NCBI GenBank assembly: GCA_016282815.1
Contig: JAEELU010000089.1
Coordinates: 1 to 10,713 of the forward strand
From: Acholeplasmatales bacterium
GTDB lineage: Bacteria > Bacillota_I > Bacilli_A > Acholeplasmatales > Anaeroplasmataceae
Direction: 5' to 3'
Length of the DNA: 10,713 nt
A program made the position numbers and the translations under genes. The notes below the pieces were generated by a model, which searched no databases, was not told the DNA's origin, and was given only the letters and a program-made list of their open reading frames with translations. This document shows positions 1 to 6,545 of the stretch, in pieces (the first letter of the stretch is position 1; every line of letters starts with the position of its first letter).

Positions 1-1083
1 CCATATCAATTATTCTGTGATGTTGAACCAGATCCATCAATTCAAACAGTTATGAAGGGTGTTGAGCTAATGCGTTCATTTGAGCCAGACACAATTATCG
101 CACTTGGTGGTGGTTCATCAATGGATGCTGCAAAGGGTATTTGGTTATTCTATGAGCAGCCTCAAGTTAACTTCAATGATTTAAAGCAAAAGTTTATGGA
201 TATCAGAAAGCGTGCTTTCCAATATCCTGAATTAGGTAAAAAGGCTAAGCTTGTTTGTATCCCTACAACTTCAGGTACTGGTAGTGAGGTTACTCCATTT
301 GCCGTTATCACAGATAAGGTTGAGCATAAGAAGTACCCATTAACAGATTATTCATTAACTCCAACTGTAGCGATTATTGATCCTGCATTTGTAATGAATC
401 TACCTAGATCTATTTGTGCTGATACAGGTATGGACGTTTTAACACATGCTACTGAGGCATATGTATCTACACTTGCATCTGATTTCACAGATGGTTTAGC
501 TGTTCAAGCAATTAAGATGGTATTTGAATATTTAGAGCGTAGCTATAAGAATGGTGCTAATGACCCAGAGGCTAGAGAGAAGATGCATAATGCATCTACA
601 CTTGCTGGTATGGCATTCGCTAACGCATTCTTAGGTATGAACCACTCAATGGCTCACAAGGTTGGTGCTGAATTCCATGTACCTCATGGTAGAGCTAACG
701 CAATTTTATTACCATATACAATTAGATATAATGGTCAAAAGCCTCAAAAACTATCTACATGGCCAAAGTATAATTATTATCGTGCAGATGAACGCTATGC
801 TGAGCTTGCAAGAATCCTAGGATTACCTTGCTCAACAATCGAAGAGGGTGTTGAATCATATGCTAAGGCCTGCGGTGAATTAGGTAAGAGGGTCGGCATT
901 AAGATGAACTTCAAATCACAAGGCCTTGAAAGAGATAACTACATGGCTCAGGTTGAGAAGCTATCTTATTTAGCATACGAGGATCAGTGCTCACCAGCTA
1001 ACCCAAGAGTTCCAATGGTAGAGGATATGCAAAAGATTTTAAGAGATGCATATGATACTATGGAATTCGTGGATGAGGAATAA
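1..1083 (+). CDS. adhE: Bifunctional aldehyde-alcohol dehydrogenase AdhE, C-terminal part (5' end outside window)
   Basis: The reading frame is open from base 1, so the gene starts upstream; the ATG at 52 is internal. The 360 residues present match the iron-dependent alcohol dehydrogenase half of AdhE, which reduces acetaldehyde to ethanol with NADH in the cytoplasm. The full protein (about 860-890 aa) also has an N-terminal acetaldehyde dehydrogenase half that is not visible here. Visible: the Fe-ADH nucleotide motif GGGSSMDAAK (from base 106), the SGTGSEVTPFAV segment, and the expected metal ligands: Asp at 433-435, His at 445-447, His at 643-645 (in NHSMAH) and His at 685-687 (in HVPHG). 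The AdhE-typical ending DQCSPANPRVP is present, so this is not a stand-alone alcohol dehydrogenase. Arg is often CGT, unlike the AGA-rich genes downstream, which fits high expression. With nifJ at the other end of the window it would form a pyruvate-to-ethanol route. Confidence 0.96.
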   Translation, partial: PYQLFCDVEPDPSIQTVMKGVELMRSFEPDTIIALGGGSSMDAAKGIWLFYEQPQVNFNDLKQKFMDIRKRAFQYPELGKKAKLVCIPTTSGTGSEVTPFAVITDKVEHKKYPLTDYSLTPTVAIIDPAFVMNLPRSICADTGMDVLTHATEAYVSTLASDFTDGLAVQAIKMVFEYLERSYKNGANDPEAREKMHNASTLAGMAFANAFLGMNHSMAHKVGAEFHVPHGRANAILLPYTIRYNGQKPQKLSTWPKYNYYRADERYAELARILGLPCSTIEEGVESYAKACGELGKRVGIKMNFKSQGLERDNYMAQVEKLSYLAYEDQCSPANPRVPMVEDMQKILRDAYDTMEFVDEE

Positions 1084-1086
1084 TTT

Positions 1087-1386
1087 ATGCTTACACCTAA
1101 ACAAAAGGCATATTTAAAAAGCCTTGCTCAAAAGGAGAAGGCTGTATTTCAAATAGGTAAGGAAGGCTTAAGTGATAATTTACTTACTGATGTATTAAAT
1201 TATCTTAATAAGCATGAACTAATAAAAATCTCTATTCTACAAAATTCAATGGTTGATAAGGATGAAGCTATCGAATTTTTCGAGAATGCTGGTATAGAAT
1301 TTGTACAATTTATTGGAAGAGTTCTAGTACTTTATATGCATTCAGATAATGCTAAAAATCCAATCGTATTACCAGTGAAAAAATAA
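1087..1386 (+). CDS. yhbY: YhbY-like ribosome assembly RNA-binding protein (CRS1-YhbY domain)
   Basis: This 99-aa protein matches the single-domain YhbY family in length and pattern. It begins MLTPKQKAYLKSLA, then has a GKEGLS segment (the family's conserved GxxG RNA-binding loop) near residues 24-29, HELIKISILQN near 43-53, and ends with VQFIGRVLVLY. YhbY proteins bind pre-ribosomal particles and take part in large-subunit maturation. GAGGA at 1075-1079, inside the last adhE codons, is a good ribosome binding site 7 nt from the ATG. Only 3 nt separate it from adhE, so the two are probably cotranscribed. That is an unusual partner: in many Firmicutes yhbY sits in the yqeH-aroE-yhbY-nadD cluster. 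It is followed by a terminator. Confidence 0.9.
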   Translation: MLTPKQKAYLKSLAQKEKAVFQIGKEGLSDNLLTDVLNYLNKHELIKISILQNSMVDKDEAIEFFENAGIEFVQFIGRVLVLYMHSDNAKNPIVLPVKK

Positions 1387-1392
1387 AAAATT

Positions 1393-1430
1393 AAGCTTCT
1401 GTCAGTTGATTGCTTGACAGGGGCTTTTTT
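1393..1430 (+). terminator. Rho-independent terminator after adhE-yhbY
   Basis: A 12-bp stem (1393-1404 with 1415-1426, including two G-U pairs) encloses a 10-nt loop and runs into six T residues (1425-1430). It begins 6 nt after the yhbY stop codon. Its 3' arm overlaps the -35 box of the next promoter. Confidence 0.9.
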
Positions 1431-1441
1431 AGTGATATAAT
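1414..1441 (+). promoter_or_regulatory. Sigma-A-type promoter of the GntR-ABC unit
   Basis: A consensus TTGACA (1414-1419), a 16-nt spacer and a consensus TATAAT (1436-1441) preceded by TG (1433-1434) give an extended -10. The predicted start lies near 1448, about 33 nt before the GTG start codon. The -35 box lies within the upstream terminator's 3' arm. Both hexamers are perfect, so an unrepressed promoter should be strong, consistent with control by the repressor encoded just downstream. Confidence 0.88.
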
Positions 1442-1468
1442 TAATACAGATAATACAGTTAATACAGA
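1442..1468 (+). repeat. Three tandem 9-bp repeats (TAATACAGW), candidate operator
   Basis: TAATACAGA (1442-1450), TAATACAGT (1451-1459) and TAATACAGA (1460-1468) are head-to-tail with no gap, right after the -10 box and across the predicted transcription start. This is a natural place for autoregulation by the YtrA-type repressor whose gene begins at 1481. That the repressor binds here is inference. A weak inverted match (ACAGT at 1455-1459, ACTGT at 1478-1482) flanks the ribosome binding site. Confidence 0.6.
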
Positions 1469-1480
1469 TGAGGTGATACT

Positions 1481-1837
1481 GTGATATTTAGCGGAAAAGA
1501 AAATGTATTCGAGCAAATCGCTAATAATTATAAGAAGCTAATAACAACTGGTGTCCTGAAGTATGGAGAGTATTTGCCATCATGTAGGGATTTAGCCAAG
1601 GAGCTTGGTATTAATCCTAATACAGTTCAAAAGGCATATACATTACTTGAGGATCAGGGCTATGTAACTAAGGTTATAAAAAAGGGAGTATTTGTTTCCT
1701 ATGGAAATGATAATAATATCTTAGTTGATAGCTTTAAGGAGAATCTTAATAATTTACTTTCCTCTGGTTTATCAAAGGAAGAAATACTAGAATTAGTTAA
1801 TTCGGTTTGTGAGGGTGATAAGAATGATAGAAATTAA
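1481..1837 (+). CDS. GntR-family transcriptional regulator, YtrA subfamily
   Basis: This is a 118-aa regulator of the short YtrA type: a GntR winged helix-turn-helix at about residues 8-72 and a small C-terminal tail, too short for an effector-binding domain of the FadR or HutC kind. Hallmarks visible are GEYLPSCRDLAKELGINPNT (29-48), then a VQKAYTLLEDQGYV segment and the wing ending KKGVFV. YtrA-type repressors normally control the ABC transporter genes encoded with them and respond to cell-envelope or antibiotic stress. The start is GTG, supported by GAGGTG (1470-1475) at a 5-nt spacing. The reading frame overlaps the next gene by 14 nt, so the two are likely translationally coupled. Autoregulation through the TAATACAG repeats upstream is likely but inferred. 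Confidence 0.93.
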   Translation: MIFSGKENVFEQIANNYKKLITTGVLKYGEYLPSCRDLAKELGINPNTVQKAYTLLEDQGYVTKVIKKGVFVSYGNDNNILVDSFKENLNNLLSSGLSKEEILELVNSVCEGDKNDRN

Positions 1838-2705
1838 AGGTATATATAAAAGCTTTAAGGATAAAGAGGTTCTTAAGGATATTAATTTAACAATAAATGA
1901 TGGTAAGGTATTAGGCCTATGTGGTATTAATGGTGCTGGTAAATCAACATTATTAAGAATAGTTACGGGTGTATATCCAGCTGATTCTGGTAATGTATTA
2001 ATTGATGGTGAGGATGTATATGATAACGAAAGTAGAAAGAAGGATATATTCTTTTTACCAGATGAGCCATATTACGATTTAAATACAACTCCAGAATCAA
2101 TAATTAAGCTATACCAAAGTATGTATAATTTAGATATAGATACATATTATAAGCATATTAATTATTTTAAAATACCACTAAAGAAAAAGATTAATAAATT
2201 CTCTAAGGGTATGAAAAGACAAACATTTATAGCAATAGCCTTTGCTATAAAGCCTAAATATTTAATACTAGATGAAGCATTTGATGGTTTAGATCCATTT
2301 GCTAGATTATATTTTAAAAGAGAAATAGTAGATATGATAGCTGATAATAAAACTACAGTTATTATTGCATCACATTCATTAAGAGAGCTTGAGGATATAT
2401 GTGATTCATTCGCTATAATAGATAAAAATAAAATAGCCTCAAGTGGTGAATTATATGATTCATTAGAAAAGATTCATAAATATCAAATCGCATTCACTGA
2501 TAAGATTGAAAAGGATAAATTTCCTAAGATTTATAAATCTTATCAGCAGGATGAAAGAGTTATTAGAATAGTAACTAATAAGGAATTAGAAGAAGTATCA
2601 GAAGCTATTAAGGATTTAAATCCTGTATTTATAGATGAGCTTCCTATCAATTTTGAAGAAATGTTTAATTCTGTAATTGAGGAAGGAGGCTATCTAAATG
2701 ATTAA
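1824..2705 (+). CDS. ABC transporter ATP-binding protein (YtrB-like)
   Basis: This 293-aa nucleotide-binding subunit would power the membrane protein encoded next. Visible motifs: Walker A GINGAGKST (34-42), signature FSKGM (126-130, a form of LSGGQ common in ABC-2 exporters), Walker B YLILDE (146-151), D-loop GLD (155-157) and switch His in ASHS (184). The usual Q-loop glutamine is not obvious; the site reads FFLPDEP (76-82), as in other YtrB-type ATPases. About 80 residues follow the ATPase core. I chose ATG 1824 because GAGGGTG (1811-1817) sits 6 nt upstream and MIEIKG is a typical ABC start; the GTG at 1809 would add five residues without a better binding site. The gene overlaps its regulator by 14 nt and the permease by 8 nt. 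The substrate cannot be read from the sequence. Confidence 0.93.
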   Translation: MIEIKGIYKSFKDKEVLKDINLTINDGKVLGLCGINGAGKSTLLRIVTGVYPADSGNVLIDGEDVYDNESRKKDIFFLPDEPYYDLNTTPESIIKLYQSMYNLDIDTYYKHINYFKIPLKKKINKFSKGMKRQTFIAIAFAIKPKYLILDEAFDGLDPFARLYFKREIVDMIADNKTTVIIASHSLRELEDICDSFAIIDKNKIASSGELYDSLEKIHKYQIAFTDKIEKDKFPKIYKSYQQDERVIRIVTNKELEEVSEAIKDLNPVFIDELPINFEEMFNSVIEEGGYLND

Positions 2706-3753
2706 TTTAACTAAATATTATATTAAGAAAAGATTACCTTTATTAATAATAATCACTTCATTAACAATAGTTTCTACAATAGTATTTTTAGCAACATCTA
2801 GATTCGTTACAGCATTTGATAATAATCATCAAAAATATATATCTCAATCTGGTATGGGATTTACAACTGTTATAATGCTACTACTAGTATTATTCTTTCC
2901 TATCTATGAATTCATGTTTAAAATGAAAAGAAACAGCTGCGATTTATTCTATTCATTACCAGTAAAAAGAAATAAGCTATATTTATTTAAATACCTATTT
3001 GGTATGGCAGAGGTAGCTATAATATTTACTATTAATTTCCTAATTGTATCAACATTTATGATAATATATTTCTCTAATTATCAGGGATTATATTTTAAAG
3101 GTACTAATTTAGAATTAGTATTCCATCCAGGATATTATTATTTATATTACATTGTTGTATTAATTACAGGATTACTAGTGTATTCATGGATTGCATTCTT
3201 CTTTACAAGAGCTAATTCAGCTATAGATGGAATAATAATCGCATTTATGTCATCAATTGCCTTATTTGTGGTAGATATAGCACTTGATGTATATATTCAT
3301 ACATTTAATTCATTTGGATATAATGAAGTATTCTCACATTTTACATATTTCCCTCAGGTAGCGTTATTCAGAATAGCCTATGTGTTTGATGATTTGTTAA
3401 CATGGGGTCATGGTTATGAATCAATAACTGCATTAATAATCATGGGTGTTATAAGTATTACATGGGTAGTATTATTTATATTACTTGCTAAGAAGGAAAG
3501 AGCAGAAGATACAGGAGATATTTGTAATAGCATTTTTGGATATAAATCATTATTGCCTATTTTTATCATATTTGCATTTATGCTTTGTGATTTAGCTTCA
3601 TTAAGCTGGGTTGCAGTAGCGATTGGTGGATATATTGGATATGTTATTTACAATAGACATTTTAATTTGAGAAAAACTGATTGGATAATCTATTTATCTA
3701 GTATGGGAATTGGTTTTATATTGATGGCATTAAAGCTTGTTGCTGGAATATAG
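2698..3753 (+). CDS. ABC-2-type transporter permease (YtrC-like membrane subunit)
   Basis: This 351-aa integral membrane protein has roughly eight to nine hydrophobic segments, near residues 13-34, 53-74, 99-125, 147-170, 176-200, 243-264, 284-303, 303-318 and 328-347. The cytoplasmic motif DLFYSLPVKRNKLYLFKYL (82-100) resembles the 'SLP-(V/I)-(K/T)-R' loop after the second helix of YtrC/ABC-2 permeases. Placement after a YtrA-type regulator and an ABC ATPase, with an 8-nt overlap, makes it their partner. GGAGG within the end of the ATPase gene serves as its ribosome binding site. The unit has a single permease and no extracellular-binding or MacB-like components, so it is smaller than the B. 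subtilis ytrABCDEF operon. A role in exporting or sensing an envelope-active compound is only inference from the regulator type. Confidence 0.88.
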   Translation: MINLTKYYIKKRLPLLIIITSLTIVSTIVFLATSRFVTAFDNNHQKYISQSGMGFTTVIMLLLVLFFPIYEFMFKMKRNSCDLFYSLPVKRNKLYLFKYLFGMAEVAIIFTINFLIVSTFMIIYFSNYQGLYFKGTNLELVFHPGYYYLYYIVVLITGLLVYSWIAFFFTRANSAIDGIIIAFMSSIALFVVDIALDVYIHTFNSFGYNEVFSHFTYFPQVALFRIAYVFDDLLTWGHGYESITALIIMGVISITWVVLFILLAKKERAEDTGDICNSIFGYKSLLPIFIIFAFMLCDLASLSWVAVAIGGYIGYVIYNRHFNLRKTDWIIYLSSMGIGFILMALKLVAGI

Positions 3754-3758
3754 AAAAT

Positions 3759-3781
3759 AAGGAGTTTAAAACTCCTTTTTT
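3759..3781 (+). terminator. Rho-independent terminator after the ABC unit
   Basis: An 8-bp perfect stem (3759-3766 with 3770-3777) with a 3-nt loop is followed by a run of T (3776-3781, then C and TTT). It starts 5 nt after the permease stop codon and separates the ABC unit from the glycerol operon. Confidence 0.88.
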
Positions 3782-3792
3782 CTTTAGGGTTA

Positions 3793-3821
3793 TTGAGAAC
3801 GCTTACATATTGTGGTATAAT
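3793..3821 (+). promoter_or_regulatory. Promoter of the glycerol operon
   Basis: TTGAGA (3793-3798), a 17-nt spacer and TATAAT (3816-3821) preceded by TG (3813-3814) form an extended -10 promoter. The ATG at 3852 follows AGAGGT (3840-3845) at a 6-nt spacing, so the leader is short (about 24 nt) and leaves no room for a riboswitch or antiterminator. Confidence 0.85.
3794..3807 (+). promoter_or_regulatory. Catabolite-responsive element (cre, CcpA operator)
   Basis: TGAGAACGCTTACA matches the cre consensus TGWAANCGNTNWCA at all positions but the fourth (G for A), with the central CG intact. It overlaps the -35 box and first spacer bases of the glycerol operon promoter, a position where CcpA bound with phosphorylated HPr would block RNA polymerase. 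Catabolite repression of glycerol genes through cre is well known in Bacillus; its action here is inferred. Confidence 0.75.
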
Positions 3822-3851
3822 AACTAATAGTAAATTGCGAGAGGTAATAAT

Positions 3852-5288
3852 ATGTACGATGTAATAATTATTGGGGCCGGTATTATTGGAACCACAATAT
3901 CAAGGGAGCTATCTAAGTATTTAGGTAGATTTTTAGTTTTGGAAAAGCATAATGATGTTTCCTGTGGTACTACTAAAGCAAATTCAGGTATTGTTCATGC
4001 TGGATTTGATGCTAAGGTAGGAAGTAGGAAAGCTTTTTTTAATGTAAGAGGAGCTAAAATGTATCCAAAGCTTGCAGAAGAGCTAGAGTTTCCATATAGA
4101 AAAAATGGAGCACTAGTTTTAGCATTTGATGAGGATAAGGAAAACATTTTAGGAGAACTACTTAATAAGGCTAAGCTTAATGGTGTTAGTAATGTAGAAA
4201 TAATAAGTAAAGATGAAATTAAGAAAATAGAGCCTAATGTTAGTGATGAGGTAACTAAAGCGTTATATGCTAAGGATAGTGGTATTGTTTCACCATATGA
4301 AATGTGTATTGCATTTGCAGAAAATGCCTCTACAAATGGTGTAGAATATGAATTCAATAAGGAAGTATCTAAGATAGAAAAGGTAAATGATCATTTTGTT
4401 ATTTACTGTAAGGATAATACTAAATATGAATGTAAGGTTGTAGTGAATGCTTCAGGTGTTCATTCTGATGAAATAAATAATATGCTATCAAGTGTTAAAT
4501 ACCATATAACACCTAGAAAGGGTGAATATGTATTATTAGATAAGGAATATTCATTCTATACAAATACTACATTATTTCAGCTACCTACTAAAATGGGTAA
4601 GGGTATATTAGTTACTCAAACTGCACATAGTAATATATTAGTAGGACCTACAGCCTATGATATAGACGATAAGGATAGAGTAAATACTACCTATGAAGGA
4701 TTAAATGATGTATGGAATAAGGGATTATTAAGTGTTCCATCACTAAATAAGGGCGGAATTATTACTCAATTTAGTGGTAATAGAGCTCATGAGGATGGCG
4801 ATGATTTTATCGTTGGCTTTAGTAGTGATGTGGATGGATTATATAATTGTGTTGGTATCGAGTCCCCAGGTCTTGCTTCATCACCTGCAATTGCAGAATA
4901 TGCTGTAAATGAAATAAAGGATTATTTAAAGCTAAGTATCAATAAAGGCTTTAATCCAAAAAGACATGCAATTAAGAGAGTATCAGAAATGAGTCCATCT
5001 GAATTAAATAAAATGATAGATGAAAATCCTCTATATGGTCATATCATTTGTAGATGTGAGGTTGTAAGTGAGGCTGAAATTGTTGAAGCGATAAGAAGAG
5101 TACCAGGAGCTAAGGATTTAGATGGTATTAAAAGAAGAACTAGAGCTGGTATGGGTAGATGCCAAATGGGATTTTGTACTCCTAGAATAATGGAAATATT
5201 AAGAAGAGAATTAAATTTAGAGCTATCTGAAATAACTAAATCAGGTAATAATTCTAATTTAATTGTTTCTAAGATTAAGGAGGACTAA
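3852..5288 (+). CDS. GlpA-like FAD-dependent glycerol-3-phosphate dehydrogenase with C-terminal [2Fe-2S] (BFD-like) domain
   Basis: This 478-aa flavoprotein belongs to the DAO/COG0579 group (L-2-hydroxyglutarate oxidase and anaerobic G3P dehydrogenase relatives). The FAD dinucleotide fold GAGIIG (8-13) opens the protein, with a basic and Gly-rich SGIVHAGF (45-52) typical of the group, and IESPGLASSPAIAE (336-349) near the end of the FAD domain. Residues 400-442 form a BFD-like iron-sulfur domain with ligands C400, C402, C437 and C442 (CxC...CxxxxC). It most likely oxidises sn-glycerol 3-phosphate to dihydroxyacetone phosphate, passing electrons through the cluster to the next two gene products. 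The assignment rests on glpK in the same operon; without that context, another 2-hydroxy acid would be possible. No membrane helix is seen. It is first in the operon, with the cre site upstream. Confidence 0.85.
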   Translation: MYDVIIIGAGIIGTTISRELSKYLGRFLVLEKHNDVSCGTTKANSGIVHAGFDAKVGSRKAFFNVRGAKMYPKLAEELEFPYRKNGALVLAFDEDKENILGELLNKAKLNGVSNVEIISKDEIKKIEPNVSDEVTKALYAKDSGIVSPYEMCIAFAENASTNGVEYEFNKEVSKIEKVNDHFVIYCKDNTKYECKVVVNASGVHSDEINNMLSSVKYHITPRKGEYVLLDKEYSFYTNTTLFQLPTKMGKGILVTQTAHSNILVGPTAYDIDDKDRVNTTYEGLNDVWNKGLLSVPSLNKGGIITQFSGNRAHEDGDDFIVGFSSDVDGLYNCVGIESPGLASSPAIAEYAVNEIKDYLKLSINKGFNPKRHAIKRVSEMSPSELNKMIDENPLYGHIICRCEVVSEAEIVEAIRRVPGAKDLDGIKRRTRAGMGRCQMGFCTPRIMEILRRELNLELSEITKSGNNSNLIVSKIKED

Positions 5289-5290
5289 TC

Positions 5291-6541
5291 ATGAATGTTA
5301 AGATATTAATTATTGGTGGCGGACCTGCAGGATTGGCTGCCGCAATATCAGCATATGATAATGGTGAAAATGATATATTAATTCTTGAACGCGAGGATAG
5401 ATTAGGTGGAATACTAAATCAGTGTATCCATAATGGATTTGGTCTTCATACATTTAAGGAAGAATTAACTGGACCTGAATATGCAAATAGATATATCGAA
5501 GAGGTAAAGAAAAGAAATATTAAATATTTATTAAATACAACTGTTGTTAGAGTAGATGATAATAAGCATGTTGTTGCGATAAATGAGGAAGGAGTATTAG
5601 AAATAGACCCTAAGGCAATTATACTTGCCTGTGGATGTAGAGAGCGTCCTCGTGGAGCAATCAATATTGCTGGTGATAGATGTGCGGGTATCTATAGTGC
5701 AGGTACTGCCCAAAAGCTAGTTAATATTGATGGATATATGCCTGGCAAGGAGGTCGTAATATTAGGTAGTGGTGATATTGGATTAATTATGGCTAGAAGA
5801 ATGACATTTGAGGGTGCTAAGGTTAAGGCAGTACTTGAGCTTATGCCATATTCAAGTGGATTAAATAGAAATATAAGTCAGTGCCTAAATGATTTTGATA
5901 TACCACTTTATTTATCTACTACAATAGTAGAAATAATAGGTAATGATAGGGTTGAGGCAGTAGTAGTTGCTAATGTTGATGAAAAGCTAAATCCTATTAT
6001 GTCAACAAAAAGAACTATCAAATGTGATACCTTATTATTATCAGTAGGATTATTACCTGAAAATGAGCTTGCACGTGGTGCTAAGGTAGATATTTCAAGA
6101 ATCACAAGAGGTGCTAATGTTGATGATAGATTAATGACATCTATTGATGGTATTTTTGAATGTGGTAATGTACTACATGTTCATGATCTAGTAGATTTCG
6201 TATCAGAGGAAGCAAAGCTTGCAGGATTAAATGCAGTTAAATATGTAAATAGTAATGATTCTAAAAAGCATGAAAAGGTATTTGTTGAAACTGATGGTAA
6301 GGTAAGATATGTAGTACCTGAGATGATAGTTAAAAATGAGGATACATCAGAAATATCATTAAAGCTTAGAGTATCTAATGTATTTAAGGATAAATACCTA
6401 GAAATAAGCTGTGATGATAATGTTATTTATTCAAAGAAAAAGCAAATACTAACTCCAGGTGAGATGCAAAATATCAAGCTTAGTGGTGAAGATGTATTGA
6501 AGCTTAGACATGCTAATAATATTAAGGTATATTTGAGGTAG
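5291..6541 (+). CDS. GlpB-like FAD/NAD(P)-dependent oxidoreductase, partner subunit of the G3P dehydrogenase
   Basis: This 416-aa pyridine nucleotide-disulfide-oxidoreductase-fold protein (COG0446 type) has FAD motif GGGPAG (9-14), LGGILNQCIHNGFG (38-51), CGCRERPRG (114-122), a second dinucleotide motif GSGDIG (159-164), and the second FAD-contact region CGNVLHVHDLVD (291-302). The family's usual job is electron transfer between FAD and NAD(P) or another carrier. In operons with a GlpA-like protein and DUF1667 it is thought to act as the electron-transfer subunit of anaerobic G3P oxidation. C45, C114 and C116 are notable, but no standard redox-active CxxxxC pair is present. The last 75 residues are a small beta-rich tail. 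AAGGAGG (5277-5283) lies 7 nt before the ATG, and the gap to the previous gene is 2 nt, so matched production is expected. The acceptor (NAD, ferredoxin or other) cannot be told. Confidence 0.85.
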   Translation: MNVKILIIGGGPAGLAAAISAYDNGENDILILEREDRLGGILNQCIHNGFGLHTFKEELTGPEYANRYIEEVKKRNIKYLLNTTVVRVDDNKHVVAINEEGVLEIDPKAIILACGCRERPRGAINIAGDRCAGIYSAGTAQKLVNIDGYMPGKEVVILGSGDIGLIMARRMTFEGAKVKAVLELMPYSSGLNRNISQCLNDFDIPLYLSTTIVEIIGNDRVEAVVVANVDEKLNPIMSTKRTIKCDTLLLSVGLLPENELARGAKVDISRITRGANVDDRLMTSIDGIFECGNVLHVHDLVDFVSEEAKLAGLNAVKYVNSNDSKKHEKVFVETDGKVRYVVPEMIVKNEDTSEISLKLRVSNVFKDKYLEISCDDNVIYSKKKQILTPGEMQNIKLSGEDVLKLRHANNIKVYLR

Positions 6542-6545
6542 CATT

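Noticed and set aside
1387..1480. Riboswitch or structured leader in the intergenic regions (also 3754-3851, 8405-8491, 10459-10573)
   Set aside because: Each gap is about 90-115 nt and is accounted for by a terminator plus a promoter with a short leader. No conserved riboswitch core can fit.
1809..1823. GTG at 1809 as start of the ABC ATPase
   Set aside because: It adds five residues before the family-typical MIEIKG start and uses up the GAGGGTG sequence that best serves as the ribosome binding site for ATG 1824.
1481..1837. GntR-type regulator as controller of the glycerol operon
   Set aside because: It is of the YtrA type, is coupled to its own ABC genes, and a terminator and a new promoter separate it from the glycerol genes. 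No TAATACAG repeats occur upstream of 3852.
3995..4357. 120-codon open frame on the - strand
   Set aside because: It lies antisense within the GlpA-like gene, is Ser/Leu/Ala-rich with no motif, and has no ribosome binding site or promoter. It is a shadow of the real gene.
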